The notes beneath the pieces were generated by a model that ran no database searches, was not told the origin of the DNA, and saw only the letters and a list, made by a program, of their open reading frames with translations. A DNA stretch of 64,000 nt from assembly GCA_977017575.1 (NCBI GenBank), contig CDRNVI010000043.1, positions 434,001 through 498,000 on the forward strand, written 5' to 3'. The first letter of the stretch is position 1. Each line of letters begins with the position of its first letter. The translations under genes and the position numbers were made by a program. Positions 20,205 to 29,274 of this stretch are shown piece by piece. The stretch is from Paramoeba atlantica. Lineage: Eukaryota; Discosea.

Positions 20205-20574
20205 TGAAAAAAGGGTTTGAGAAAAAGGAGGAAAGAGAAGATATATAGGAAAGTTAGATAGCGGTTAGGATGTAATGATAAAGGCATACTATAACAATTA
20301 TCGATCCGTACATAGCCTTAGTTGTATTCCGACGGATTGCAAAACCCTACGAACGTCCCAGATACCGATCTTAATGATATCGTTTCTCTACTGAAGACCA
20401 CCTTAAGACGTTCATATAGTTTCTTTTGAGGTTCCAGAGTTCAATTAGAAAGCAATAACTCTTAAACAACGGCCGATGCCCATGATCTTCAACACTTGTA
20501 CCTCTCTCAAATTAGCAAAAAAAAGTTCAAAATAGCAACAAAAAATTGAAGTTTTCGGTCTTGTGTTGTATCAT
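20205..20574. other. Intergenic region, no gene seen
   Basis: About 370 bases between the BiP stop and alpha-tubulin. The stretch next to the tubulin ATG is pyrimidine-rich on the coding strand (about 20211-20245); no AG lies between that tract and the ATG. Confidence 0.45.
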
Positions 20575-22503
20575 TTAAAGATCTTCCATATCATCGCTCT
20601 CCTGATAGACACGCTGTACGATTGGATTCGTAACACCCTGTACGCTTTCAAGTTTTTCCTCGTACTCATCCTTGTCGGCGTCAGGGTTTTCATCAAGCCA
20701 TTCAATGCCGTCGTTCACGGCGTCCATGATGGTTTTCTTCTCATCATTGCTTAGCTTTTTCGCAAGCTTGTCTTCGTCCTTCACTTGGTTTTTCAGGTTG
20801 TAAAGAACGCCTTCCAGTTTGTTGCGCGCCTCAATGCGTTCGCGAACCTGCTTATCTTGGTCGCCAAATTCTTCCGCCTCGCGGACCATGCGCTCAATTT
20901 CTTCCTGACTAAGGCGGCCTTTGTCGTTCGTAATGGTGATTTTTTCCTCCCGATTCGTGGACTTGTCCATGGCGCTCACTTGCATAATACCATTCTCATC
21001 GACGTCAAAGGTAACCTCGATCTGGGGAACTCCTCGCGGGGCAGGTGGGATGTCACTAAGGTCGAATTTGCCCAATTGACGGTTATCTTTCGTCATCGCG
21101 CGTTCACCCTCGTAGACGACGATTGAAACTGTCTCCTGGTTATCTGCGGCTGTGCTAAACACTTGACTCTTTTTCGCGGGGATAGGCGTATTACGTTCGA
21201 CAAGCTTGGTCATCACACCTCCAACGGTTTCAATGCCCAGAGATAACGGTATGACGTCCACAAGCAGGACTTTGTTCTCGACGTCGCTCTCACCACAGAG
21301 AACGGCACCTTGCACCGCGGCACCATACGCCACAGCCTCATCGGGATTGATGCCACTGTTGAGTTCCTTGCCATTGAAGAAGTCCTTCAATAACTGCTGA
21401 ACTTTCGGGATACGAGTGGATCCCCCAACCAGAACGATGTCCTCAATATCGGTTTTCTTCAATTTGGCGTCAGATAATACTGCTTCCACAGGCTTTAGAG
21501 TTCCTTTGAAAAGATCCATGTTGAGCTCTTCAAATTTGGCTCGCGTGAGTTTTTCAGAAAAGTCGTACCCTTCGGTCAGTCCGTCCACTTCAAGTTGAGC
21601 CTCCGGTTGAGAGGACAATTGTCGCTTCGCTGCTTCACACGCCTTACGTAGCCGCGCTAGGGCCTTCTGATCTTTGCTGATATCCGTGCTACGCTTCTTT
21701 TTGATCATGTCTACGAAGTACTTCATCAGGCGGTTGTCAAAGTCTTCACCTCCTAAATGGGTATCCCCATTCGTAGCAACGACCTCAAAGAAACCGTCAT
21801 CGATTGTAAGAAGCGAGACATCAAATGTTCCACCGCCTAAGTCGAACACAAGAATGTTACGTTCGCCTTTCTTGTTCAAACCGTAGGCAATGGCCGCAGC
21901 CGTGGGCTCGTTGATGATACGGGCCACATTGAGGCCAGCAATAGTACCCGCATCCTTAGTGGACTGGCGTTGGGCATCGTTGAAGTAAGCAGGAACAGTG
22001 ACCACAGCATTTCGCACAGGTTGTCCCAAATACCCTTCCGCGATTTCCTTCATCTTGGTTAAGATCATGGCGCTAATTTCCTCTGGGGTAAATGCTTTTT
22101 TCTCGCCTTTGTAGGAAACTTGTACGCGTGGCTCACTGTGCTGAGAGACAATTTCAAAGGATAGCAGTTTTTTGTCGTACTGAACGGTCTTGTCCGCGTA
22201 CTTACGCCCGATAAGCCGCTTAATGGTGTAGACTGTGTTCTCGGGATTCTGTGGTAATTGATTTTTAGCGCCATCCCCGATCAACCGTTCACTTTCAGTA
22301 AAGCCGACCACAGAGGGTGTGATTCGATTTCCCATCTCATTTGGAATAATCTGGACCTCACCGTTTTTCCACACACCGACAACGGAATAGGTTGTTCCGA
22401 GATCGATGCCCACCACAGGACACTCGAGCTTTTTGCTGTCGCCGTCGCGCTGTGTTGTAAACCCAATGCCCAGTAACAGGGTGTAGAAAAGGGCAGTCCA
22501 CAT
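20575..22503 (-). CDS. BiP/GRP78, ER-luminal Hsp70
   Basis: A 642-residue Hsp70 when started at ATG 22503. Signal peptide [15 protein letters not shown], then [13 protein letters not shown] (phosphate loop 1), [13 protein letters not shown] (phosphate loop 2) and [13 protein letters not shown] (adenosine motif), followed by the substrate-binding domain and lid. It folds secretory proteins in the ER lumen with ATP. It ends MEDL, close to the MDDL retention signal of trypanosomatid BiP and unlike animal KDEL. The frame is open for 40 codons upstream, but two pyrimidine tracts with AG (near 22541 and 22568) fall inside that stretch and the signal peptide starts at the chosen ATG, so the longer form is rejected. 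Confidence 0.97.
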   Translation of the reverse strand: MWTALFYTLLLGIGFTTQRDGDSKKLECPVVGIDLGTTYSVVGVWKNGEVQIIPNEMGNRITPSVVGFTESERLIGDGAKNQLPQNPENTVYTIKRLIGRKYADKTVQYDKKLLSFEIVSQHSEPRVQVSYKGEKKAFTPEEISAMILTKMKEIAEGYLGQPVRNAVVTVPAYFNDAQRQSTKDAGTIAGLNVARIINEPTAAAIAYGLNKKGERNILVFDLGGGTFDVSLLTIDDGFFEVVATNGDTHLGGEDFDNRLMKYFVDMIKKKRSTDISKDQKALARLRKACEAAKRQLSSQPEAQLEVDGLTEGYDFSEKLTRAKFEELNMDLFKGTLKPVEAVLSDAKLKKTDIEDIVLVGGSTRIPKVQQLLKDFFNGKELNSGINPDEAVAYGAAVQGAVLCGESDVENKVLLVDVIPLSLGIETVGGVMTKLVERNTPIPAKKSQVFSTAADNQETVSIVVYEGERAMTKDNRQLGKFDLSDIPPAPRGVPQIEVTFDVDENGIMQVSAMDKSTNREEKITITNDKGRLSQEEIERMVREAEEFGDQDKQVRERIEARNKLEGVLYNLKNQVKDEDKLAKKLSNDEKKTIMDAVNDGIEWLDENPDADKDEYEEKLESVQGVTNPIVQRVYQESDDMEDL

Positions 22504-22540
22504 GAACAAGATATATTTTAGTGAAGAACTGGCAAGTCTT

Positions 22541-22558
22541 CTGAAAGAAAATACAAAA
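22541..22558 (-). promoter_or_regulatory. Candidate trans-splice acceptor of BiP
   Basis: Minus strand: ttgtattttctttcAG, 37 bases before the chosen ATG. A second similar site (tctctttcAG) lies at about 22568. Both lie within the upstream open frame and support the downstream start. Confidence 0.5.
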
Positions 22559-22796
22559 TTAATTCTTCTGAAAGAGATTACAAATCTACAATGCATTTGA
22601 GACACTCCGGTATCATTTATCACTCCGGTATCACGAACGTTGTGAACGTACGTGCTGCTGTGCGCTATGTGAATAAATATAATTTTATAATGTACATATC
22701 AAACGAGGCACACAACAAGTTTCATGGCTACTAGAAACTGAACTAATCTCTGATTCGGCTACGATTAGTAAAATAGAGTTAATTTCAAGTTGTTGA

Positions 22797-23246
22797 CTAA
22801 TTCCATTGCAAGGCAGCGTAAAATCCCGTCGCAAAACCTGCACTAGAAGGCAAGCCTGTGGTGAGGACCTTCATGAACTTTTTAAGCAGCATTCTGACAT
22901 CTTGAAATGTGAATTTGCCATCACCATCTTGGTCAAGTACACTTTCAATGTCGTGAAGGACGGTTTTCCACTTCACCTCGATATATCCCTTGTAATGTAA
23001 TATCTGTAAGGCTATAAAACTTAGTCCTAAATAGTAAGCAGCTTCTTTGGAAAAACGCTTAGCTGCGTACCCACTGAGAGCTCCCAGTAGGGTTCCCATT
23101 GTAAATCGCTTTCCCACAGATCGTGCTAGTAGGCTTACTGTGGACACCGAAACATTGTTAGCGGTGGTTTCCAATGTTTCCTCAGGTTTCGCACTCTTCT
23201 GATTAGGGCGTTCGGACACCTCTTTTAATTCTATTTTATCAGCCAT
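22797..23246 (-). CDS. FUN14-family protein with an EF-hand loop
   Basis: A 149-residue FUN14 protein. Conserved segments TMGTLLGALSGYAAKRF, YYLGLSFIALQILHYKGYIEV and the C-terminal GLPSSAGFATGFYAALQW mark the family, which sits in the mitochondrial outer membrane; the animal member FUNDC1 acts in mitophagy. Between the second and last hydrophobic segments lies DQDGDGKFTFQD, a complete EF-hand calcium loop (positions 1, 3, 5, 12 acidic or suitable). That suggests calcium-dependent behaviour, which is inferred. The N-terminal 40 residues are polar; no LC3-binding motif is obvious. A single complete frame with a normal length. Confidence 0.88.
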   Translation of the reverse strand: MADKIELKEVSERPNQKSAKPEETLETTANNVSVSTVSLLARSVGKRFTMGTLLGALSGYAAKRFSKEAAYYLGLSFIALQILHYKGYIEVKWKTVLHDIESVLDQDGDGKFTFQDVRMLLKKFMKVLTTGLPSSAGFATGFYAALQWN

Positions 23247-23896
23247 AGTATCAAGAAGAAAGTGGGAACTGATATAGCCCTCAATTAGAATGTGAGTCTT
23301 CAGGAGTGCGAAAATAACATATCGTAGTTTTTTGAGTATAGTGAAACAAACAGTATGTAATTACAAGTAGGTTCAGTAAAATGCGGGGAGATATTCGTCC
23401 AGTAAATACAATGGGGAGATAGACATTTGCTTTGAAGTTCTGGACCCAAGTCTGACTTTAAGCAAAAGTCAGTGAATTTGACTGAACTTTAAATTACCTT
23501 TGACTGTAAAGGGCTCCTTTTTTAACTAAAGGTAAAACCTTACACAACACGGAGAACTTATTCTCCTAGCGCACGCACCAGGACACTTGCATGACAATAC
23601 AATCAGTCACTAAAGGTACATAAACAGTGCAATTCTAGGTTTGTTCCACGAGAGACTCACTGATGGTACATAAAGGCTGCAATTCTTTTTTAGTCCACGA
23701 GCATTCCTGACTGTATGACTATGCTCAATTGGGACGATGCGCACGGCCATCTTATAGAGGGAATTCAGAAAAGAATATGATGTTCTGAAGCTTTCCTCTC
23801 GCGTTACGACTTTGGAAAATTGTCCTTCAGGGATGAATCCGATGAAAAGCACGGGTGAAAGCAGTCTGTGAAAATACCCAAAATGGTCTCGCCTGT
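23247..23896. other. Intergenic region, no gene seen
   Basis: A spacer of about 650 bases, unusually long for this stretch. It has two imperfect copies of ggtacataaa..gtgcaattct / gctgcaattct around 23613-23690. A minus-strand stretch of 80 codons (23610-23852) has no support as a gene. Confidence 0.4.
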
Positions 23897-24697
23897 TTAG
23901 TGCGATGAACCTGTAGTTTCGTTCGTAGTACGTACTCGCGGTGCGATGTCAGAAAAGGACTGACCAACGGAACGCATGTCTGCAAGAACTTGTTCGTAGA
24001 ATCCTCCTATAGAGTACTTCCTAAAATTAAGTGGATTCGATGAGCCACTAAGAAATCGTTTCCCTTTATTGTCCGTGCCGTAGTAACTCGTGAATATATT
24101 CAAATCATGAATAGGGGCATCTGAGAGACAAATGGCACAGTTCTGTTGCCCTGGGTCGCCGAGACACTTCTGTGCGGAATCAAGCCGGCATGTACCCTGC
24201 GGAGTACATGTCGGGTTAAAACCAACTCCCACGGGGCGATAGTCCTTTGAGTGTGTGTAGCGACCATTTTCCAAAGTAATGTTGTATACAAGCATGGTCA
24301 CGATAGCAGGTCCATTACAGCGCTCGTCGTAACTGTCGTAGACCACAACACTGGACTCCGGTGGATGATCCGAGTCTGGGACCTCCGATGATAAACCGGA
24401 GCCGTACAGCCACAGTCGACTACTCGTTGGAGAAGAACTCGATGTTGGGTTAAACAGGGAGCTGAGAGAAAATGAATCCGGTGACCTGGCTAACCAGAGT
24501 GCGGAGCCTCTTAATTCAAAGCATTGGAATCGGTCAATGTCGGCTAGAAAATTGTAGAGTTGTACTTCGTGAGAGTTCGCATCGCGTAGCATCCAGCGCA
24601 CATGTAATTTCGACTGATCGCGTGAGCATGATGAATTCGTCCAGGGGCGACAGACAGAAGTTGCTTGCAGAGAAAGGACAAAATATGAAGATATCAT
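23897..24697 (-). CDS. Predicted secreted Cys-containing protein, family unknown
   Basis: A 266-residue frame with a short hydrophobic start (MISSYFVLSLQATSV) that may be a signal peptide. The body holds about ten Cys, some closely spaced (CTPQGTCRLDSAQKCLGDPGQQNCAICL), and sequons NSS, NIT and NET, fitting an extracellular glycoprotein. A Ser-rich linker lies near residues 75-95. I do not recognise the family. The C-terminal half (NIFTSYYGTDNKGKRFLSGSSNPLNFRKYS) looks globular. It lies in line with its neighbours and shows no breaks. Confidence 0.65.
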   Translation of the reverse strand: MISSYFVLSLQATSVCRPWTNSSCSRDQSKLHVRWMLRDANSHEVQLYNFLADIDRFQCFELRGSALWLARSPDSFSLSSLFNPTSSSSPTSSRLWLYGSGLSSEVPDSDHPPESSVVVYDSYDERCNGPAIVTMLVYNITLENGRYTHSKDYRPVGVGFNPTCTPQGTCRLDSAQKCLGDPGQQNCAICLSDAPIHDLNIFTSYYGTDNKGKRFLSGSSNPLNFRKYSIGGFYEQVLADMRSVGQSFSDIAPRVRTTNETTGSSH

Positions 24698-24879
24698 TTC
24701 ACAGGTGCAACCTCGATGTAATCTAAAATATGTTTTTAAAAATCCGTCGTAATTGTATGATGTATCTTTTCCATTTTAAGAAGAATAGTTATGTGGCTAC
24801 GTACATTAGCTGCATTTATTGTCCTTTTAACCGGGTCAAACCGGCATGCATGACAATATTCCATACAAAAAGAAGGCTC

Positions 24880-25629
24880 CTACATGCCTATTGTTGTGTA
24901 TCCATACCCTTCCATTCCTCCACTTCCTAGATCTATATCGTCGCAGTCAAAATCGTTCCGAGTGAAGGACGTTTGTATCGTTGGAACAGGTGGATTGCTG
25001 TGAAAATTTGCACTGCTGAAATTTAGCAAAGCTGAATCTGACCTTTTTGCGCTAGTCGTCGTCAAATGCGAACTATAGCGACTCAGGAGTGACTCGTCGC
25101 TGTCATATCCTGCAGTACTAAGCTCGTTGGGCGGTGAACTCCGCTTTCTTGTGGATAATATTTTTTTAATTTTTCGTTGTGGTTCCTCCTGTATGATACG
25201 GTTTTCTGTGGTATGCCTCGGCAAAGCAGGCGCCCTTCCTTTTGATTTATTGCGGTCCACTTCATTTATTTCTGAACTGAAATTAGGAATATCGTTTTCA
25301 TTTAAAAGGACCTCGTCCCACGGGTTAACATCACGAGCTACTCTTTCCTCCCCCGTGTCGGTTTCTTCTTTCCCTAAATATTTTTGGGCATTTATTTGAT
25401 TTTCTACACTTGATAATTTTTTCGAATCTTTTATAAGCTCTTTGGATAGCTGTTCGTTCTCATATCCTACGTCCCTCGCATCTAACTGTGGGGTGCTAGG
25501 TTCACTTTTCGTAGGTTCGACCTCATAACCTCTTTTCAGCAACGGGAATCGTGTTCGAGGCTGAATAAGAGGAGGTGTGCCTTCCGGAATAGGCCTCGTC
25601 AAGTCAAACTCATAGGCAAGAGAAACCAT
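24880..25629 (-). CDS. Hypothetical low-complexity protein
   Basis: A 249-residue polar protein rich in Ser, Glu, Lys and Asn, with no membrane segment or recognisable domain; probably mostly disordered. A basic cluster (RKIKKILSTRKR, about residues 150-161) could be a nuclear signal. The C-terminus is Gly/Asp-rich. The complete frame, ATG start and collinearity support a real gene, but nothing indicates its function. Confidence 0.6.
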   Translation of the reverse strand: MVSLAYEFDLTRPIPEGTPPLIQPRTRFPLLKRGYEVEPTKSEPSTPQLDARDVGYENEQLSKELIKDSKKLSSVENQINAQKYLGKEETDTGEERVARDVNPWDEVLLNENDIPNFSSEINEVDRNKSKGRAPALPRHTTENRIIQEEPQRKIKKILSTRKRSSPPNELSTAGYDSDESLLSRYSSHLTTTSAKRSDSALLNFSSANFHSNPPVPTIQTSFTRNDFDCDDIDLGSGGMEGYGYTTIGM

Positions 25630-25830
25630 AAGAGATTCCTATGCAGAAGCAAGGCAGAAAGTTACATGCAACTGGACCTAGCTTGTACGCCGGGTATTAA
25701 AAAAATCATTTCATTTCAATTAAAATGTGATGTTTATCCTAAATATATTTTACTAAAGCTAGGGTAGTAAACGTTTTAATAAACAGAATCAGTGAACGCA
25801 AATATAATAATTGGTTAAGCACACAAACGC

Positions 25831-26976
25831 TTACACAGGACGTAATCCAACTCTGCACAGTTGGAGAACGCTGCGACTGATTGCACGATCTCTTGATTGC
25901 TGCTCCCCTTGCGCACATATTCTAGCAAGACAGAATAGAGCGGCAACCCAATTTCGGCCTACATCATTTAACAACCATTGAAGTGATGTTTCAAGGTACT
26001 CTATTTGAAGGGATGGATAAATCGTCAAGTATACACGAGACAAGTCCTTGTCTCTCAAAGCATCGACCCTTGAAGTTTGTTGAGCACTTTCATTCGAAAC
26101 TCCATCTGATGGCGACTTCTTCGGTACCCTACTATGTGAAGTGCGTATATAATCTTGTGGATTAACGCTTTTCAAAATCCTCAAAACTGAAATGTGCATC
26201 CCAATACTTGGGAGAAACTCACTCCTTCGTCTAGCATAAAATGCGCGCGCGTTAAAGCAAGCTATAATGCGCATGCTAGCAACCCATTCTCCACATGCTG
26301 TGGCGGCAGCAGAGGCGCAAGCAAAGGCTTCTTCATGGATAAATTTATAAGTGCTCACTGAAGCGGCGGCTTCACGCCATCGTCCAGCCAGGCGAAGACA
26401 ATGTAACAGAGAAGCTTGCACAGCTAGCACACCACTACGAGGACCAGTGTGAGACTTCAGTAAATGAGACACTCTAATTGCAGTCTCCCAGCAGGCCACC
26501 GCTCCGGGACCTTCACGGCTGTCTAACAGTTTCAACGTGTAGACAATTTGCTCCGTGCTAAGTGTATTCGACTCCCGACACTGTAAAAGGGCTTGTATTG
26601 CGTGACGCCAACTGGTATACCGCTGAGGCTGGTGGTTGGAAAAGGCTTCGTGGGTTTGCATAGTCAGCATAGAGGAGTTCTTATTTCTTTCATGCCGTAA
26701 TAAGCTCTCTCTACGGTCCAAGTTATCCATTCTGGAAACATGAGTAGCATGTACGGTGTCCTGAGAAAGCTTGGTACACCTCGGAGAGGCCTTATTCTCC
26801 TCTTTGGCATTTAATCGAGACACAAGTCCATCAATCAATGAAGATAAATTGCTGGTTTTCGACTGAGCACACGGAAATGCTGTACGTTGTGGCGATGGAT
26901 TATTCTGGTGGGGAAAGCCTACTCCAACACGGGGTCGCGTAGATATTGTCCGCAACGACAAATTAATGTTGAACAT
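25831..26976 (-). CDS. Alpha-solenoid (PPR-like) protein, probably mitochondrial
   Basis: A 381-residue protein. The N-terminus (MFNINLSLRTISTRPRVG) is basic and lacks acidic residues, like a mitochondrial presequence. From about residue 115 a series of amphipathic helix pairs follows (SWRHAIQALLQCRES, VACWETAIRVSHLL, AGRWREAAASV, CGEWVASMRIIACFNA, GRNWVAALFCLARICAQ), each with a W/A-x-x-A pattern about 35-45 residues apart. This matches degenerate pentatricopeptide or related repeats, which bind organellar RNA and are common in kinetoplastid mitochondria. Repeat assignment is by eye, and the target is unknown. Confidence 0.6.
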   Translation of the reverse strand: MFNINLSLRTISTRPRVGVGFPHQNNPSPQRTAFPCAQSKTSNLSSLIDGLVSRLNAKEENKASPRCTKLSQDTVHATHVSRMDNLDRRESLLRHERNKNSSMLTMQTHEAFSNHQPQRYTSWRHAIQALLQCRESNTLSTEQIVYTLKLLDSREGPGAVACWETAIRVSHLLKSHTGPRSGVLAVQASLLHCLRLAGRWREAAASVSTYKFIHEEAFACASAAATACGEWVASMRIIACFNARAFYARRRSEFLPSIGMHISVLRILKSVNPQDYIRTSHSRVPKKSPSDGVSNESAQQTSRVDALRDKDLSRVYLTIYPSLQIEYLETSLQWLLNDVGRNWVAALFCLARICAQGEQQSRDRAISRSVLQLCRVGLRPV

Positions 26977-27209
26977 CGTGGGCGGCGCTAAAGAATGGCG
27001 AACTTCGAATAAGCATTGGTTTGCAAGCTTTTAGTCTAAAACGACAAAAAAAATATTCCTTAGTTAAAAAAATACTTATTGAACGACAAGCTTTCAAGCT
27101 CCACAATACACACCCATTTCGACCCTTGATTACGCGTTCAAATTTGCATTAACTTTATCTACTGCCCAAATTACACTGGTGCGCTAACTCGCAGCCGTAG
27201 GAGTGAGCA

Positions 27210-28991
27210 TTAGCTCTCAAGACCGGTCTTAAACGACCATCGGCACTCATTCATTTGATAGGTGCATAATTCGGTAAGAATTCGTCTGAACAGTGAGTTA
27301 GAAATTGATTTCTTCAGAGATTCGTATATGGCAGCAACAATTGTTTCTCTCGAGGCGCTTCCGCTGCGCAACACCCTTATGATTACTCGCCTGTATTCGT
27401 CCAGCTCTGGTTGTTTCCAGGAGCGCAGCGCGGTTGCACGATTCTGCGACAACACTAAGACAAGAGGTTTCAAAGCGGCATAGATCTGAGCCTCAGTCAA
27501 ACCTCGAAGAGAAGAGTTCGGTCGTATCCTCTCTTCTCGAATTATCGGCATGATGCGGCTTCCGTGAATTACACCACGGGACGAATATAGCTCCCGAACA
27601 AAGGCTTCCACCGCAGTTCGTTGTAGCGGTTGAAGATTGAGGTCCTCGGATCCCATCTCGGTCTTTACATTCGAAGAACACGCCTTTTTATCCCCGGATT
27701 TCGCAGAATTCAATGGCGCTTCCCAGCACATGGTCATACTACCATGCTCCTGCTCTCCACAAAGCAGTGCTGAGAAATTCTTCTCGATAGCTGATTCACG
27801 AAGACGCCACTGTCGTTCTTGATTGTGGACTATCTCATCTGGTTCCTCCAAAAAAGGACTTTGTCTCATATGGCTATCATTTTGTCTCGTTTCCCTTAGT
27901 AATGATTTACCTCTTAAGTACCATAGTCGCTGACCCAGATCTTGGTACGCTATAGAAGAAAACGCATGATCGACCATCTCGCCGTACCGCTTCGGAAACA
28001 GCGTCATAACTTCCCCTTTGCGCAAAGCCCCATCACGACTTCGATAAAAAAGCAACATGATGTACTCACGTACAAAATAAAATTCCGCGCCGCGTACAAC
28101 GCAATCTTTTTGGCAAACCCATACCCCGTGTATGAGTACAGAGCATTGTTCCAAGGCTACCAACACGGTACTAATAAGTGCATCCACCCCCTTAACATGA
28201 GTCTCAGGTACTTGAAGAAGACTTCGCAACGTATGCAAGGAAATTACTTGGGCCGATAGCAACATGCCGTAAACTTGATCCTGTATGGAGTACGCCGACA
28301 AGACTGAGATCGTTGGCAAAGTCTTGGAAGATACAAGGGGGCAGTTTTGGAGCAATAAATTAGGAACTACACCGGAGAATTTTCTTCCCGATGGCGGTGC
28401 AAATAGAAGCGACTCCAACTCCCCTAGGGCGTTTAAAAATAATCGCGGTATGAATGAGTAGGAACTTGATCGCTCACACCCCCGTTCGGCGAAAAACAAA
28501 CTTCGTCGTGCCAAACCATTCGCAGAATGCGAGCGACCCTGAATAGACTCGTCGGCATCGGAGACAGACTCGGCCATTTCCCTCTGATTCGTAACTTCGC
28601 GACTATTCGCGACAGAGGTTCCCTCAGGAATCTCAGGTCGAAGTAACTGTACGTAGGAAATCGGGTTTAAGTGTAATTCGCCGCTACGAAAAATCCCTAC
28701 GTAGTTTTGCACTAGCTCTTCCTTCGGAATGTGATAGTTCGATAATTTGAAGGCATGAGTGTCACATGATATAGAAGAGGAGGAAAACGCAGTTGATACG
28801 TCCATTAACTCCTCTAGAAACATGGTCATGCGATGCGTCTCATTGGTGAGTTCAACCCGTGTGACGTGATCTAGTTTATAAGCTCGATCCACGGGGCGTA
28901 GGGGAAACTGCACCAGATGAAGCACCCCCGGAGGGCTTGGATTTATATAAACATCCAACTCAAACTCCACAGGATCTTCGGCGACTTTCAT
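27210..28991 (-). CDS. RNA polymerase III subunit RPC5
   Basis: A 593-residue Pol III subunit. The N-terminus matches the RPC5/POLR3E (Sin) dimerisation module: DPVEFELDVYINPSPPGVLHLVQFPLRP, then FRSGELHLNPISYVQLLRPEI. RPC5 pairs with RPC4 in a TFIIF-like subcomplex needed for initiation, termination and reinitiation of tRNA and 5S genes. The long C-terminal part contains several predicted winged-helix-like segments (VEAFVRELYSSRGVIHGSRIM; VIIRVLRSGSASRETIVAAI), as in the human protein. The frame is complete and intronless. Another Pol III subunit, RPC9, lies at 49809-50489. Confidence 0.85.
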   Translation of the reverse strand: MKVAEDPVEFELDVYINPSPPGVLHLVQFPLRPVDRAYKLDHVTRVELTNETHRMTMFLEELMDVSTAFSSSSISCDTHAFKLSNYHIPKEELVQNYVGIFRSGELHLNPISYVQLLRPEIPEGTSVANSREVTNQREMAESVSDADESIQGRSHSANGLARRSLFFAERGCERSSSYSFIPRLFLNALGELESLLFAPPSGRKFSGVVPNLLLQNCPLVSSKTLPTISVLSAYSIQDQVYGMLLSAQVISLHTLRSLLQVPETHVKGVDALISTVLVALEQCSVLIHGVWVCQKDCVVRGAEFYFVREYIMLLFYRSRDGALRKGEVMTLFPKRYGEMVDHAFSSIAYQDLGQRLWYLRGKSLLRETRQNDSHMRQSPFLEEPDEIVHNQERQWRLRESAIEKNFSALLCGEQEHGSMTMCWEAPLNSAKSGDKKACSSNVKTEMGSEDLNLQPLQRTAVEAFVRELYSSRGVIHGSRIMPIIREERIRPNSSLRGLTEAQIYAALKPLVLVLSQNRATALRSWKQPELDEYRRVIIRVLRSGSASRETIVAAIYESLKKSISNSLFRRILTELCTYQMNECRWSFKTGLES

Positions 28992-29274
28992 ACTACATCT
29001 ACTTTTAGAACTGAAAAGAACGAATGAGCATTTCTTTAATTTATTGTTGAAGATTTCTGTATTAAAAAAGATATTTTATGGAGAGGCAAACACTGTAACC
29101 TAAGTTTAATTCCTGTAGTTCAATTCATGTAACACAACTGTCCAACATAGAGGATTGCAATTAGCTCACAAACTAATCCGCTTTCCTACATAAACTTTTT
29201 CTACAGTAGCGTTTACATTGTAATTTTAGTGCGTATGTTTGCAACACACAAACTTTTTCAGCAAAGAACTTTGC

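Noticed and set aside
19514-20207. Long open frames overlapping alpha-tubulin on both strands.
   Set aside because: They are shadows caused by the strong C-ending codon bias, and have low-complexity translations.
22504-22623. A 40-residue N-terminal extension of BiP.
   Set aside because: The extension contains two likely splice acceptors, and the signal peptide begins at the downstream ATG.
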